From Paramacrobiotus richtersi (taxonomy: Eukaryota; Tardigrada; Eutardigrada; Parachela; Macrobiotidae): a DNA stretch of 57,058 nucleotides. The notes under the pieces are model-generated. The model saw nothing but the letters and a program-made list of their open reading frames with translations, did not search any database and had not been told where the DNA came from. The stretch covers positions 1-57,058 of the forward strand of contig JAQGAU010000023.1 in NCBI GenBank assembly GCA_034698045.1, written 5' to 3'. Both the position numbers and the translations under genes were made by a program. Shown here piece after piece: positions 46,312 to 56,659 of the stretch (position 1 is its first letter; each line of letters opens with the position of its first letter).

Positions 46312-47446
46312 ATGGACGATGATGGCGTTCTCATTGCATGTTTTGGCAATACTACTCTTAAATATTCAAAAGCTGAATTTATTGGACGTGGGACGTTCGG
46401 AATTGTCTTCAAAGCACAGACTGAAAGGGAAGGGGAGAATTCCAACTCGGAACGGCGAGATAGGGTCCCTACGAACAAGCGGAATGAGTATATTGCAGTA
46501 AAAGAGATCACCCTCACCAACAAAGACCTTCAAAGGGTGCTTAGTGATAAGGAAAGGAATCCTATCCTCCACCGCTGGAAGTCCCTTACCGAGCTAGACC
46601 ATGCTAACATTCTTCCCTATTACCAAATTCAGATTAGAGAAGGTCGGCACAGTGCTTTCGTTAGCATTGCAATGGAATACGTGTCAGGTAAGATGTCAGG
46701 TATTCCATTTCCTGAACTCTTTCAAGGATGTCATCGGAACAGCGTTTCAGGCTGAGGCCTGTGACATCCCTTTATGCACTATAGTATTCAGTATTTTCTA
46801 CTTAGGCGGTGACTTGGCCTCGTTGTTTGAGAAACTGTTGCTGGGAGAAGCAAAACTAAATTCAGGTGAAATGCATTTATACATTACACAACTGGCTGCT
46901 GGCTTGGACTATCTACATCAGCGGAACATTATGCACGGAGATATCAAACCGGCCAATGTTCTGATGAAACGCATTGCGCCGAGGGTCTGGAGACTGCTTA
47001 TTGCTGACTTGGACGATCGTGCTGAAATGGAGCAAAGTGTCACACAGTCTGCTGATGTTACGCACATCCGGGGCACTGCTAGATACATGGCACCGGAAAT
47101 GGCTGCTCGATTTTTAAAACAAGACCCTGTGAAGCCTGGCAGGAAAGCCGATGTCTGGAGTCTCGGGTGCATTATCCTAGATATGGTGAATTTCTCAGAT
47201 GGACATACAATCAAAGAGATGCGGAATAGAGGTTTCTTCTGGACGGACACCTTCGTCATTACGGAATACACAACAAGCGGACAGATTTTGTTTAAAGTAG
47301 CTAATGGTTATATACCAGTGATTCCTGCATCAGTTCCGAAGGACTTGGAAAGTCTTATCAAAGGATGTATTTCCACGAACGTATCAGAAAGGTTCACCGC
47401 CGCTGCCGTAAAACAATACGCAAATGAGCTGCTGAATCAGGCATGA
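46312..47446 (+). CDS. Serine/threonine protein kinase, two exons
   Basis: Exons 46312-46687 and 46806-47446 (donor TCAG|GTAAGA, acceptor CTACTTAG, 118-bp intron, phase 1) give 338 residues, almost exactly one kinase domain. Landmarks in order: Gly loop IGRGTFGIVF; ATP-anchoring Lys in EYIAVKEI; catalytic loop HGDIKPANVL (Arg of HRD is Gly, Asp and Asn kept); metal-binding loop ADLDDR where DFG is DLD; activation-segment end GTARYMAPEM; helix F ADVWSLGCIILDM; and a C-lobe end DLESLIKGCISTNVSERFTA. The Lys, both Asp residues, Asn and APE are present, so it should bind ATP and Mg and is probably active despite the DLD. An insert rich in Ser, Glu and Arg sits between the Gly loop and the Lys. 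No regulatory domain is attached. The best subgroup guess is a STE/NEK-like soluble kinase; the family is not certain. Confidence 0.9.
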
Positions 47447-48943
47447 ACTAACAGCCCAACTAGGACAAATTGGTCCCCTCTGATTCAAACATGTCTTGCA
47501 TCGTTAGAAAGAGCGCAAAGCATATGTGCAAGATCTGAAGTGAAATGTTTCCCAAAAATTCCGGTTCAGTAGTTATCCCAGCGCAAACATCAAGAGTTTC
47601 CCTGGTCGGCCATCTTGTATACACAAAAAAAGCAACTACACTACAATATTCGCATCGTAGTGTAGTGGCTCACAGTTTCAGTGAAGTTGTTCGGACTTTT
47701 TGCCATATCATTCATCCGGGTCCAACTTCTCTTTCAAGTTTCAAGCACTGGGAAAGATTTGAGAGCAGATCTAGAATACACGCTTTACGCTCTTTCTAAC
47801 GATACCAAATATGTTCGAATCCGAGAGGGTCAGTCAGCTCTAGTTGGGTTGTAAGTAGCTTCATCTACACAATAATAATCTGCTTATGATATGTACATAC
47901 ATATAGTCTATAGACAGGTATCACGGGAATAACAAATTTAATTTCACTGTAGTTCATTATATAGTACCAGTCGAACCAAGAAAACTGCCTGTTAGGTTCA
48001 GTGCAGTCACGGTATCACTACTTGAAACGGAGCGATATCTAATACAACAGTCAGTGTCAGTCACAAATATATAACTTAAGATAGTTTGGCGTCTTCTGTC
48101 TGGAACTCTTTTACATGCATTAGTCGTCCTTCATTTGTGACAATCAGCATTTTTGTAGGAAGGCCTGAATGAGGTTAACGACGGTTCGGAAGACTATGCC
48201 GTGGTACTCGTAGGTACGTATGTTTGTCGTCGTGACACTTGGAGTGATGCTACTCCAATTCCTTGCGAGTTATACAATTTGTATTCTGTTTGATGTGAAA
48301 ACAGGTTACAAGCCCTTTGACACATGAAGCGTACAGTTGGCCAAGTGTTACTAAACCTGCTGCGATAAACGGATTCGAGGACATTTTTTCAACCACCGAA
48401 CATTTGGGAACAGTAATATTCGTGCTTCGGTGTTCCTAACTGCAGAACCGTTGAATGGCGCGCACACATATACTTATATACCTGCCGGACTGCATAAATA
48501 GATCTGCCTGCCCGATGCCTTAACCATAGCGTAAACACTTTTGGTGTTTCTGGAAAAGTGTTTACGGCATAAACCGTAAACATGTAAACTGCCGGCTACA
48601 CGCGCGCAGTGTTGTTAGACGCTTTACAGCGTGACTCTGGGGCTTGGATTAGCTCTCTACCTGCACCGTGTTTAACTACATATCTGAGGGATGAAGAAGT
48701 CAGAATCAACACTAGCCTCCGTCTCGGACTGCCAGATGTCAGCGAACATGATTTTGTCTAGTGCGGTAACAAGAGTGAATTAAGTACTGCAAATCTTAGC
48801 AGCTAAAGAAAAACAATAAATCACTAAAAAAAGAGTGAAGCGATTGGTCACCAAGGGCTGACTTGCACTACAAAAGGTGGACGGAGTCGTCAAGTAGAGT
48901 TAAATAAAGCTGTTCAGAAGGCATCTGAAGATGCTGGCTTTCT
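47447..48943. other. Gene-free interval
   Basis: Short frames only. Contains a strong hairpin at 48530-48566. Confidence 0.45.
48530..48566. repeat. Perfect 13-bp inverted repeat (hairpin)
   Basis: CGTAAACACTTTT and AAAAGTGTTTACG flank an 11-bp loop (GGTGTTTCTGG). The stem is perfect. Nearby TAAACCGTAAACATGTAAAC adds more GTAAAC (forkhead-like) cores. Confidence 0.7.
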
Positions 48944-49140
48944 GTGTCAAAGAGAGCCTCCGGGCTTGTCGGATACAGATGGGAAGAGAAGGATGGAACG
49001 ACAATGATTCCAGTTCGACAAGGCAAGGCGGTGGTTTGGAATGTGACCTGCTGGAGCACGGTATCAGATTCCAGTGCTGTTGGTTCCGCCAGAAATGCCG
49101 GACATGGCGGAAAACTGAAAGAGCAATTACTATGCTTTCC
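48944..49140 (+). pseudogene. Retrotransposon C-terminal region fragment, part 1
   Basis: The frame reads KDGTTMIPVRQGKAVVWNVT and then a Ser/Ala-rich stretch with AGHGGKLKEQ. This matches my recollection of a region after the reverse transcriptase in invertebrate retrotransposons: RPDGxTLIPWxxGKxLVWDxT, then ...AGAAAExAExxK. After about 49140 the frame stays open to 49390 but no longer follows the pattern. The opposite-strand frame 49380-48868 is taken as its shadow. Confidence 0.45.
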
Positions 49141-49390
49141 CACTATGCCTTCCTTCCAACGATTTCCGATGGAACGATCGCTGCGTTGTGGCAACCTAAC
49201 CCCGATCCCAACCTCAGCAGATGTGCTGAAAGTGGGACATCTCCCGGTGAAAGCACACCAGTATTCGTCATGTCTTAAAAATGTAGATGATGAAATCGTT
49301 ATCGAAGCCCTGGATGTAAGATCTGTGGGGATTCCAACGTTCGTGCCAACGGTTATGATCTTTTCGTGTATTGCCTGCAAGAGCTTTTAA

Positions 49391-50128
49391 TTAGATTGAG
49401 TATTATCTTATTTTAAAATGTTGTACACAGATAGGGAAGTTTGCGATCAAGTACCGAATGCGGCATGATCGTTTGAATAATGTCATTTTCGAGTTATGAT
49501 CCCATGTTATAGCTGTGCAATGCTCTGTGAGGATGTGACTTCCGCCTAGTAGGTCCGGATTTGTACGTTAAACTTTATGTTAAAATAAATTAAATTTGTA
49601 CTTCAGGTTTAAATTGTTTTCACAGTGTTCAAGTAAGTAACATGCCGACAGCGTAAATGTATGTAAAGAAGCTTTGCGAGCAAACATAGGTAGATAACAA
49701 TATTATCATAATACAGCCATTGCCAGTTTGCCAGACATCCGCGCGCGTTATTGTTCAGACTTCAGAATGACTAGAACTACGGCATGGTAGACAACAGCAG
49801 CGTGGTACACACTTGAGCGGGTTTCATAATGCGCTTCGAGCATTCAATATGGCTACAAGCCTGCAACTATTTGCGCCACTGTTGACATATATCTAAAAAA
49901 CATCAACCATGAATGTCAAGGCCAGTTGTTTCTAGTTATCGATAAAGGTGCAATCGTTTCGTTCACAGCTGCTGATTCGCTTGAATGGCGCGTACGCGTG
50001 CAGCTGCTCAGGTTCCGTCACACTGACATCCTGCAAAATAAGGAACACATTTTTACTTTCACATTCTATCACTGTCATTAAATATTTTATATTGAACATC
50101 TTAATTCTAGCAAAACAGGGTTGAACTG
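49391..50128. other. Gene-free interval
   Basis: AT-rich, no supported gene; downstream flank of the minus-strand FABP-like gene. Confidence 0.45.
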
Positions 50129-51190
50129 TTACTTGACATCCTGGGCAGGGCTAAAACCTAGCCTCGGCCTTGGCCACTGGCAGACACTTACGTCGAAGAA
50201 ATGCGTTTCATTGAAGGTGAACCAAAAGTTAATATCGGCGGCATGTCCATCCGGGAAGATCCTGTAGAAATGACCGTGCAGCGTCGTTTCGTTGGTCATA
50301 TCGAATGAGTAGGTGAGTACGTTGGGACCAGGAATGTGAATTTGATACTCTTCTCCCAAAACGAACATCAGCCGACTGTCGTACATGGTGTATGTCTCGT
50401 CGTTCCCGTTGTGCACCCACTGGACGTACATGGATCCGTCGTCCGTGGTGTTGAACTTTTGCCGTTCCCCTCCGTCCACAAGGAATGAAGGAGTTACTGC
50501 AATTGGGTAGAAAGACTTTGATCATGCAGATCTTTCAAGTAATTTGAAACACTGAAAACTATTCATCCATGAATTTCAATTTGCCAGAAGGTGAAACGCA
50601 TCTGATAGTCCACCAGTCCATATTTGATATAAGAAGCTGTGATTTTAGAACAGACAGAACATTGTTTGTTTTGTCTATATTTTATATTCTTGTTCATGCA
50701 ATGCAAGTTGTTAGCTCCCAAACTTGTAAGGTTTCGCTAAATTCTTTATTCTGTTGAAAAAAATTGTTAGAAACATAGTTCGTACACTAGTAGGTGACAA
50801 TGGAGAACATTGAAAAAGTTAGCGGTTTTTATGAATCAGCTGAATTATTTATACCTTCTCGAAACGCAAAGACGTAAATCTTCTTTCAATTTAAATCTGA
50901 CTTAGATACTACAGTGCTATTATCGTAGTCTATCGTATAGTTATAGTAGTCACGTAAATACGACGAACTATCAGAGTTGTCACCGTACACAGGATCTGTT
51001 CGGCGAAGTAGGCGATATTTTGTCGAAGCTCGCCAATTATATCGTAGACACCAAAGTACGGATCCAGTGACCATGGGGAATTGCCCTGGCGAGCGGGTCG
51101 ACCGGTTGGATCATTGGGAATAGTGGATGTAGCGGGGACAAGTACATACATGCAGCTAAGTCCGACAAGGTACGGCCGAAAACGCGCCAT
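50129..51190 (-). CDS. Secreted FABP-fold protein, SAHS-like candidate, two exons
   Basis: Minus-strand exons 51190-50989 and 50496-50129 join in phase 1 across a 492-bp intron to about 189 residues. A signal peptide starts the protein (PYLVGLSCMYVLVPATS). The mature part fits the fatty-acid-binding-protein layout: FGVYDIIGELRQNIAYFAEQ corresponds to strand A plus the helical cap (GxWxxxxxxNxxxyL), followed by the intron at the place where FABP genes carry their first intron. Then come strand-rich repeats with MFVLGEEYQIH, matching the family FxLGEEF signature, and TTLHGHFYRIFPDG. Several N-x-T/S sites (NTT, NET) suit a secreted glycoprotein. In tardigrades the secreted FABP-like family is SAHS (secretory abundant heat-soluble), linked to desiccation tolerance; this assignment is inference and depends on the organism. 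The alternative is a secreted lipid carrier. The chosen donor (CTGT|GTACGG) is the only one that keeps phase. Confidence 0.6.
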
Positions 51191-52018
51191 TTTTAGTCAG
51201 ACATATACTAGTGCATATATGCTGCAGTAAATAATACTGGGCTTTATGCTGACAAAATAACAAAAACCTGCCTAAATACTTGCAATTTTTTACGCCGCGC
51301 CCGGTAAGCATTTCATGGGTCCATATAACAGACGTGAAATTGGGTCCTGCACGAAAACACAGATAAGATAACCACCCATAACTGGCTTATAGTTTTTCGC
51401 GCCAACTGCCCTAACGGCGGCCATTATCACCCAAATGCGTGAAACGGAAACTCTAATGATACTATAAGTTTTCTGAAAATCCTACGCCAAACTGTCTAGG
51501 AGAACAGAAGAACACTTATGCACTAAGTTATTGCTAGTGCATAAACCGGCATACCTCATCGCCTATAATGTGTTTATAATCCATAATTATGTTTATACTC
51601 CATAAAATATGGGGAGATAACGTAGTTTCCGTTATACACGAGCCAAGTGACATAAAATAGGAGAAACAATTAACATCGCTTTATGATTTGGCAAATTATC
51701 TAACGACCAGGCATATGATTCCATCGTCTGGAACACCAGCCGTCGACTAAGCTGTGCATCGTCTTGAAATGCCAGCCATAACCGGCAAACGGGTATCTAG
51801 TATCTAAGTACTTGCAAAATAAAGAATTATATAGTTACTATGATTTAAACTGACTGTCATTTTCTGGAACCAAGCTATGTAATTAATGAAACTGTTATGT
51901 ACATCTGAATTTATAAAACCGCACTTTGAACTTTTTTCTATATTTCTCGCCTTTTTGATGACGAGAATTTTTCTCTGTTACATGTGTGACGGTGTGTCTG
52001 TAGAGTATACATTCTGAC
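51191..52018. other. Intergenic interval, promoter side of the FABP-like gene
   Basis: No coding sequence. On the minus strand a TATATGCAC string lies within 40 bp upstream of the start codon at 51190. Confidence 0.4.
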
Positions 52019-52451
52019 CTACCCGCCGTTCGTCCGGAAACGTTTATTGCCGGTCACACCCACTTGATGTCGCGCGTACAGTTCTTGGACAATGTCCTCG
52101 GCTTCCGTGGTCCCGCAAACTCGGAGCACGGCGCGGCCAACCCATGCGGCGATCGCTAGAATGTCCGCCGCCGGCATATATATTTCCACAACTTCCCACA
52201 AGTCCTACTCAAAGTAACCGGCCCAGACAGACTCCAGTGAATCGGTGAATGTACAAATAGTGTACGGAACCGTACAAGCGCAGGGTACAGTTGTGCAGGA
52301 ACATGGCTTCGTGAAGCTGCTGGTTAACTGCGGATACTCGGCCAAATATCTCACGTCCTGACGGAGTAGCTGACTCAACCTCGCAACGTGCAGCCACCAC
52401 CGTCAGCGGCCGCTGGCCAGCCAGACCCAGCGTGCTTAGATCCTGCAGCAT
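52019..52451 (-). pseudogene. Unassigned family, copy 2, distal part
   Basis: Two minus-strand frames abut: 52451-52209 (LGLAGQRPLTVVAARCEVES, then FGRVSAVNQQLHEAMFLHNC and TLRLYGSVHYLYIHRFTG) and 52201-52019 (EVVEIYMPAADILAIAAWVG, then a helical RVCGTTEAEDIVQELYARHQ). They change frame near 52205, so either a small indel or a short intron separates them. The last piece ends in a good donor context (GG|GTAGGTC, near 52020), implying another exon to the left that I could not find. The first piece resembles 44624-44830. Function unknown. Confidence 0.4.
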
Positions 52452-52950
52452 ACTCAGTACGAACTGGAAGGTAATATCGCACGCCCCGGTGAGGACGATC
52501 GCTTAGTGAACGGTCACCGGTGTCATGCATTGGACAATGGGCGCGATAGAGATGTACTCAACATAAGTCCCACAGGAGCGGCAGTGCGGCTGCAACTCAA
52601 GAGCAGAACCGCTTCAGTCCTCAATGATGATTTTTTGCACAAAATCCATGAATACCTGGTTTCCAGAAACGATAAAAACACTCAGTTTTGCCTGTATTTC
52701 CGTAATTTTACATGAAAATCGTTCGTTAGATTCGCGCTTCACGCGAAAGGTCACGTTTTCTTAGTTTTGGGAGTGCATAAACGCTTGTGTGTACAACATA
52801 TAGAAGTACAAAAGCAAAATAAATGGTCGTCCCTTTAAAATTTGGAACTGTGCTAATACATATTTTAAAGATTTGCGGCTCTGTGGTGGGGACCGCAGCG
52901 CACCACTCCACCGCTACCACATCCAGGTAGAATGGGAAAACGGCTAGCAG

Positions 52951-53118
52951 CTAATCGTCGCGCCACGTCCACGGTCCCTCGCGCAAAAGCACCTGCACGG
53001 CACTTTCCTCGGGAATCTCCTTGTCAGTGAGACAATGGAATGCCTGCCTGTATGGGACAAAAGACTTGCGACGCGAGTAGCTCAGATCAGCGAGGCGGCC
53101 AGTGGACAGGGCATTTAC
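52951..53118 (-). pseudogene. Unassigned family, copy 2, proximal part
   Basis: Minus-strand frame reads LSTGRLADLSYSRRKSFVPY, RQAFHCLTDKEIPEESAVQV and LLREGPWTWRDD, then TAG. It lies upstream (in transcription sense) of 52451-52019 on the same strand, the same order as the proximal and distal halves in copy 1. The helical EESAVQVLLREGP segment is shared with the other copies. No known domain assigned. Confidence 0.4.
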
Positions 53119-53513
53119 TAACTCTCCATGCTACAGCACACCGTCATCCCGCTGCACATTTACGCCCGTACAAAAGCCTGGCTGTCGACCGCACGCAAAA
53201 TGTTCGTAAGAATTTCGAAACATACGGTAATCACCGATTCACCGGCAGAAAATGGAGAAATCTACTAAAGAACAAAGTCACAGCTTGAAACTGCACAGGA
53301 ACATCAAAGTTAATTCCATGTGTAAGATACAACAGGGGATCGCTCTTCTGTAAGACCGAGTTCTATTCTCGGACTACGCAAAAAACCACAACAGCGAAAT
53401 GCAGCACAGTAAATTTCCCTGTGCACATGCGTGTGCGCTAACTGTACTTCTACTGAAAATCTCACTAAAAATCTCACGGAAAATCTCACTGAAATCTAGA
53501 AGTACTGGAAGTA

Positions 53514-53761
53514 TGTATACATTTCTGGAGAGTCGCTACGTTTTCGTGCCAGCGGCATTCGAAATCTACGGAACGCGGGGCCTGAGCACGAAAAAGCTCG
53601 TGGATAAAGTTGGAAAGGACCTAGCCGCGGCAACCGGAGAACCGCGCTCTAAAGAATTCTTTAAACAGAGACTGTCCATCTTAATGCAACGTGGAAATGC
53701 ACTGTGTGTAATGGGCACCGTCCCAGATTCTGTTGGTTTTGAGGACGTGTTTATGCTGTAG
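53514..53761 (+). pseudogene. Retrotransposon C-terminal region fragment, part 2
   Basis: The frame reads YVFVPAAFEIYGTRG, then KKLVDKVGKDLAAATGEPRS, then KEFFKQRLSILMQRGNALCV and MGT before TAG. I recall this as the extreme C-terminus of the same retrotransposon protein family as 48944-49140 (FxPxAxETxG...GxxLxxxTGEPRSxxFLxQRLSIAxQRGNAxxVxGT). Only the tail is present; no reverse transcriptase core lies upstream in the window. Confidence 0.6.
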
Positions 53762-54825
53762 ATTTAGTGCTTTCGTGACAACATTTCGCAAGTTTTCAAA
53801 AATTAAAAAAATTTTATGGAGGCTGAAACTGCTGCTGAGTCACTGCTTTGACCGATCGACAGCGCGATAGTACGAGCAGCGGAGAGCATACGCTACCATT
53901 CACCTGCTTCCATAACTAACAATAAATGTCTCTCTACTTTCAGAATGATAATCAACAGATGTTTCGAGACATCCAAAGTGAACTTAAGAAAACTAAATTT
54001 CATTAATTTGATCGGATTGTTAAATGTTTCAGGAGTTCTGCCAAAACAAAGGCACTGGAAAGTGGGAGGATCCGTGCCCGCAGTTGCTGGATAAACATTT
54101 TACTGTGACCCAGCTTTCGGAATTTCGCCTGGGAGGCGGTTATGGTACGAACCGAGCCGACCGCCTTTGGATAAAACCCGGATTGAATACATCACAGTAC
54201 AATTAGGCATACTATTTACCAGTTAATATATGCGTAATATATCGGTATGCGTAATATATCGGTTCAGTGATATCATAATTCATATTTGGCACATGATTTG
54301 GCATGCACCAGTAATTCAGTGAAGTTAAAAAACTACGACAAGAGACCGCTCTTTCCAGAAAGCCGGCGCAGCGGAAGAAAGTACGTGAAGTACGCATTCT
54401 TGGAAAGTCAGTATTTGGCATATCCGTTGGCATACTGTAGTAATTCAGCAAAGGTAAACAACCACAACAATAGCGAAGTAACAATATCTAAGTAATAAAT
54501 AAGGAATGGCTGCGCTTCGCGAGGAAATGCTGAATATTGCATAACACGTGATACCTCAAGAAACTGCATACTTGTTTAGTTACATAGCCGCAAAATCTTT
54601 GTTGAGTCATTTTTTATCAATTTTTTACCGACGTATCTAAGCGACCGTTGCCCAGAGTGTCCACCCAAGTGGACAAACTGTTATTGCATGTGACACAGTT
54701 TAATTCAGTCGGTTATAATTCTGTAAATTGATGATCGATGATAATGTTGATAATGATTTTCTAAATTGATGATAATGCCATAAACTAAATGACCATAAAA
54801 ATTATGGTCATTCATAATTATTATG
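53762..54825. other. Mostly non-coding interval with one exon-like frame
   Basis: A frame at about 54034-54206 begins after TGTTTCAG and encodes EFCQNKGTGKWEDPCPQLL, then FRLGGGYGTNRADRLWIKPG. The composition looks coding (few rare residues, acceptor in place), but no family is recognised. A tandem pair of ATATGCGTAATATATCGGT-like 18-bp units lies near 54229-54262. Confidence 0.3.
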
Positions 54826-55165
54826 AAAGACTAAATCGATATCTTGACACCAATTCGGACAAGAATTATTATGAAAGAACAGAATGCATGTAGCGTGTGC
54901 GTTCTATCCTAGTTGAAACTGTGAACGGACGTTCGCTGCAAGTACATGATGTTGGGTCGGCAAAATCAGATGTTGGGTTTCGACCAAATGATTCGGTAAA
55001 CTGATGACATGAACTTAATGAGCTTAATTAGGAAAGAATAAATCGATATTTTAGCACCAATTCGGACAAAACTTAAAATTTAGAACAGAATGCATGTAGC
55101 GTGTACAGATACGTTCGATCCTCGTTGAGATTGTGAACGAACGTTCGCTGCATGTACATTATGTG
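54826..55165 (+). repeat. Tandem direct repeat, ~130-bp unit, period about 205 bp
   Basis: Copies at 54826-54955 and 55031-55160 share AAATCGATAT, CACCAATTCGGACAA, ACAGAATGCATGTAGCGTGT, CGTTCGATCCT/CGTTCTATCCT and GAACG(G/A)ACGTTCGCTGCA. Flanking AT-rich, TGATGATAATG slippage precedes the first copy. Confidence 0.75.
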
Positions 55166-56632
55166 CCGTTATCAAAAAAACATGTGTCAACAATTCAGTT
55201 GTTTTTAATTTTTAATTATTATTTTCCCTCACAGCGCACCAGCAGTGCTCCTGACGTAGTAATAACTGCTGCTTCACATCGACGGACTGTTCGTTCTCCA
55301 TACTGTCACAGTAACGTATTACGTATAAACCATACGCATTTGACCGTACATAATCATTTGTTGCAACGTGGAAACTACGAGAAATATTTCGAGAGCCCGG
55401 TATTTTTACGGTAAAATCGCCGCTCTAACATTCGATATGCGGAACGCAATGCAGACCGCCTGTATTATTGGTGAGGCTTCAATTAAGGTGCAACTGGAAG
55501 TTGGCGTGATTAATGCTACAGGTGCCACTATGTTTCAGTATCGATTACGGCGGTGTTCGGACAGACTGAACAGCCATGTTATCCTCAGTATCCTGCATCA
55601 ATACCGCCTCTGCCAGGTGCACACGATCCGACTCAGGTTTGTTCACTACTTTTGCGGTTGATGAATATGCATGTGTGATGGATATTAATATTCACTGATA
55701 CTACAGCTCCGTGTCGGAACACTGCGGCTCTTCACGTAACTCTCAGACGATGGCTCTAATACTTTTACCGTTCAGATTAAAGCGGCTCTATTTAAAGCGT
55801 CAGGTCAGCGAAATACAGCAGTTTGTACAGCGAAACGCACCTCATGATGTGCATCGGACTTCGCTAGCAAGCTTCCTTGACCATGTGTTTCTTTGTGCCT
55901 TTTGCCTGAACGAATTATCAGTTTGCCCTCACAATTCAACTTGGGCAGATTGAACCGTCGCGTTTTCTTGTCTGTGGACGTTGTTGTTTTTGAGAACCCA
56001 TTTCGTACGTCTTATGACAGCCGTCAAAAGTTGCGAAAGGCAAACCAGTAAAAACCTACTCAATTTTGAAAATGTGGTGCTAATTTACACTTGTCTGTCA
56101 TTATTGTAATGCTTGTAAGCCATCACACTACGGCCAAGTTTCTAGTGTAGTGGCACCAAGTTATACCACTAATGGCGCCAAGGGTTAAAGTTTTACTTTA
56201 TTGGTTCACCCAGATGTCTTACTAATGTCTAGATAAAAAAATCCACTCAAATAAAAACTTATTCCAATCCGCACGACACGGCGCGGTGCTCGTAATCAAC
56301 TGAGTCAGCTGTTAAAGTCAACTGTTTCCTGTCAAGTAATTTTTTCTAGCCGTGCCTTTTGCAGAATCTAAAGGTAGTTTCGTGCTGCTGGCCCTGTGTT
56401 CCTAATAGAAATTAAATTGCAAGAAGACGCGAAGGTCAACCCACGCAAGGCACAAACGGTATGAATACGTGCATTGTTGTTTACGACTGGAACATTGATT
56501 TCACCATTATAAAGATAATGCACTGCCAAAGTTTGCATCGGCGAGCCGCATCGTAAAATCTTCCAACACGAAATTTTTTTGGCGCCGATTTTACGGGTTC
56601 TGATACCTTAATTTAAACCTGTCTGATAAGAT
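55166..56632. other. Gene-free interval
   Basis: No supported gene. A ~57-bp piece at 56246-56310 resembles 17113-17170 (CAAATAAAAA..TTATTCCAATC.GCACG.CACGG). Confidence 0.4.
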
Positions 56633-56659
56633 GTGAAATTACTAATAATTGTTGAGCAG

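Noticed and set aside
48868-49380. 170-codon minus-strand open frame
   Set aside because: It mirrors the plus-strand frame that carries the retrotransposon-like pattern; no signal, domain or splice support on the minus strand.
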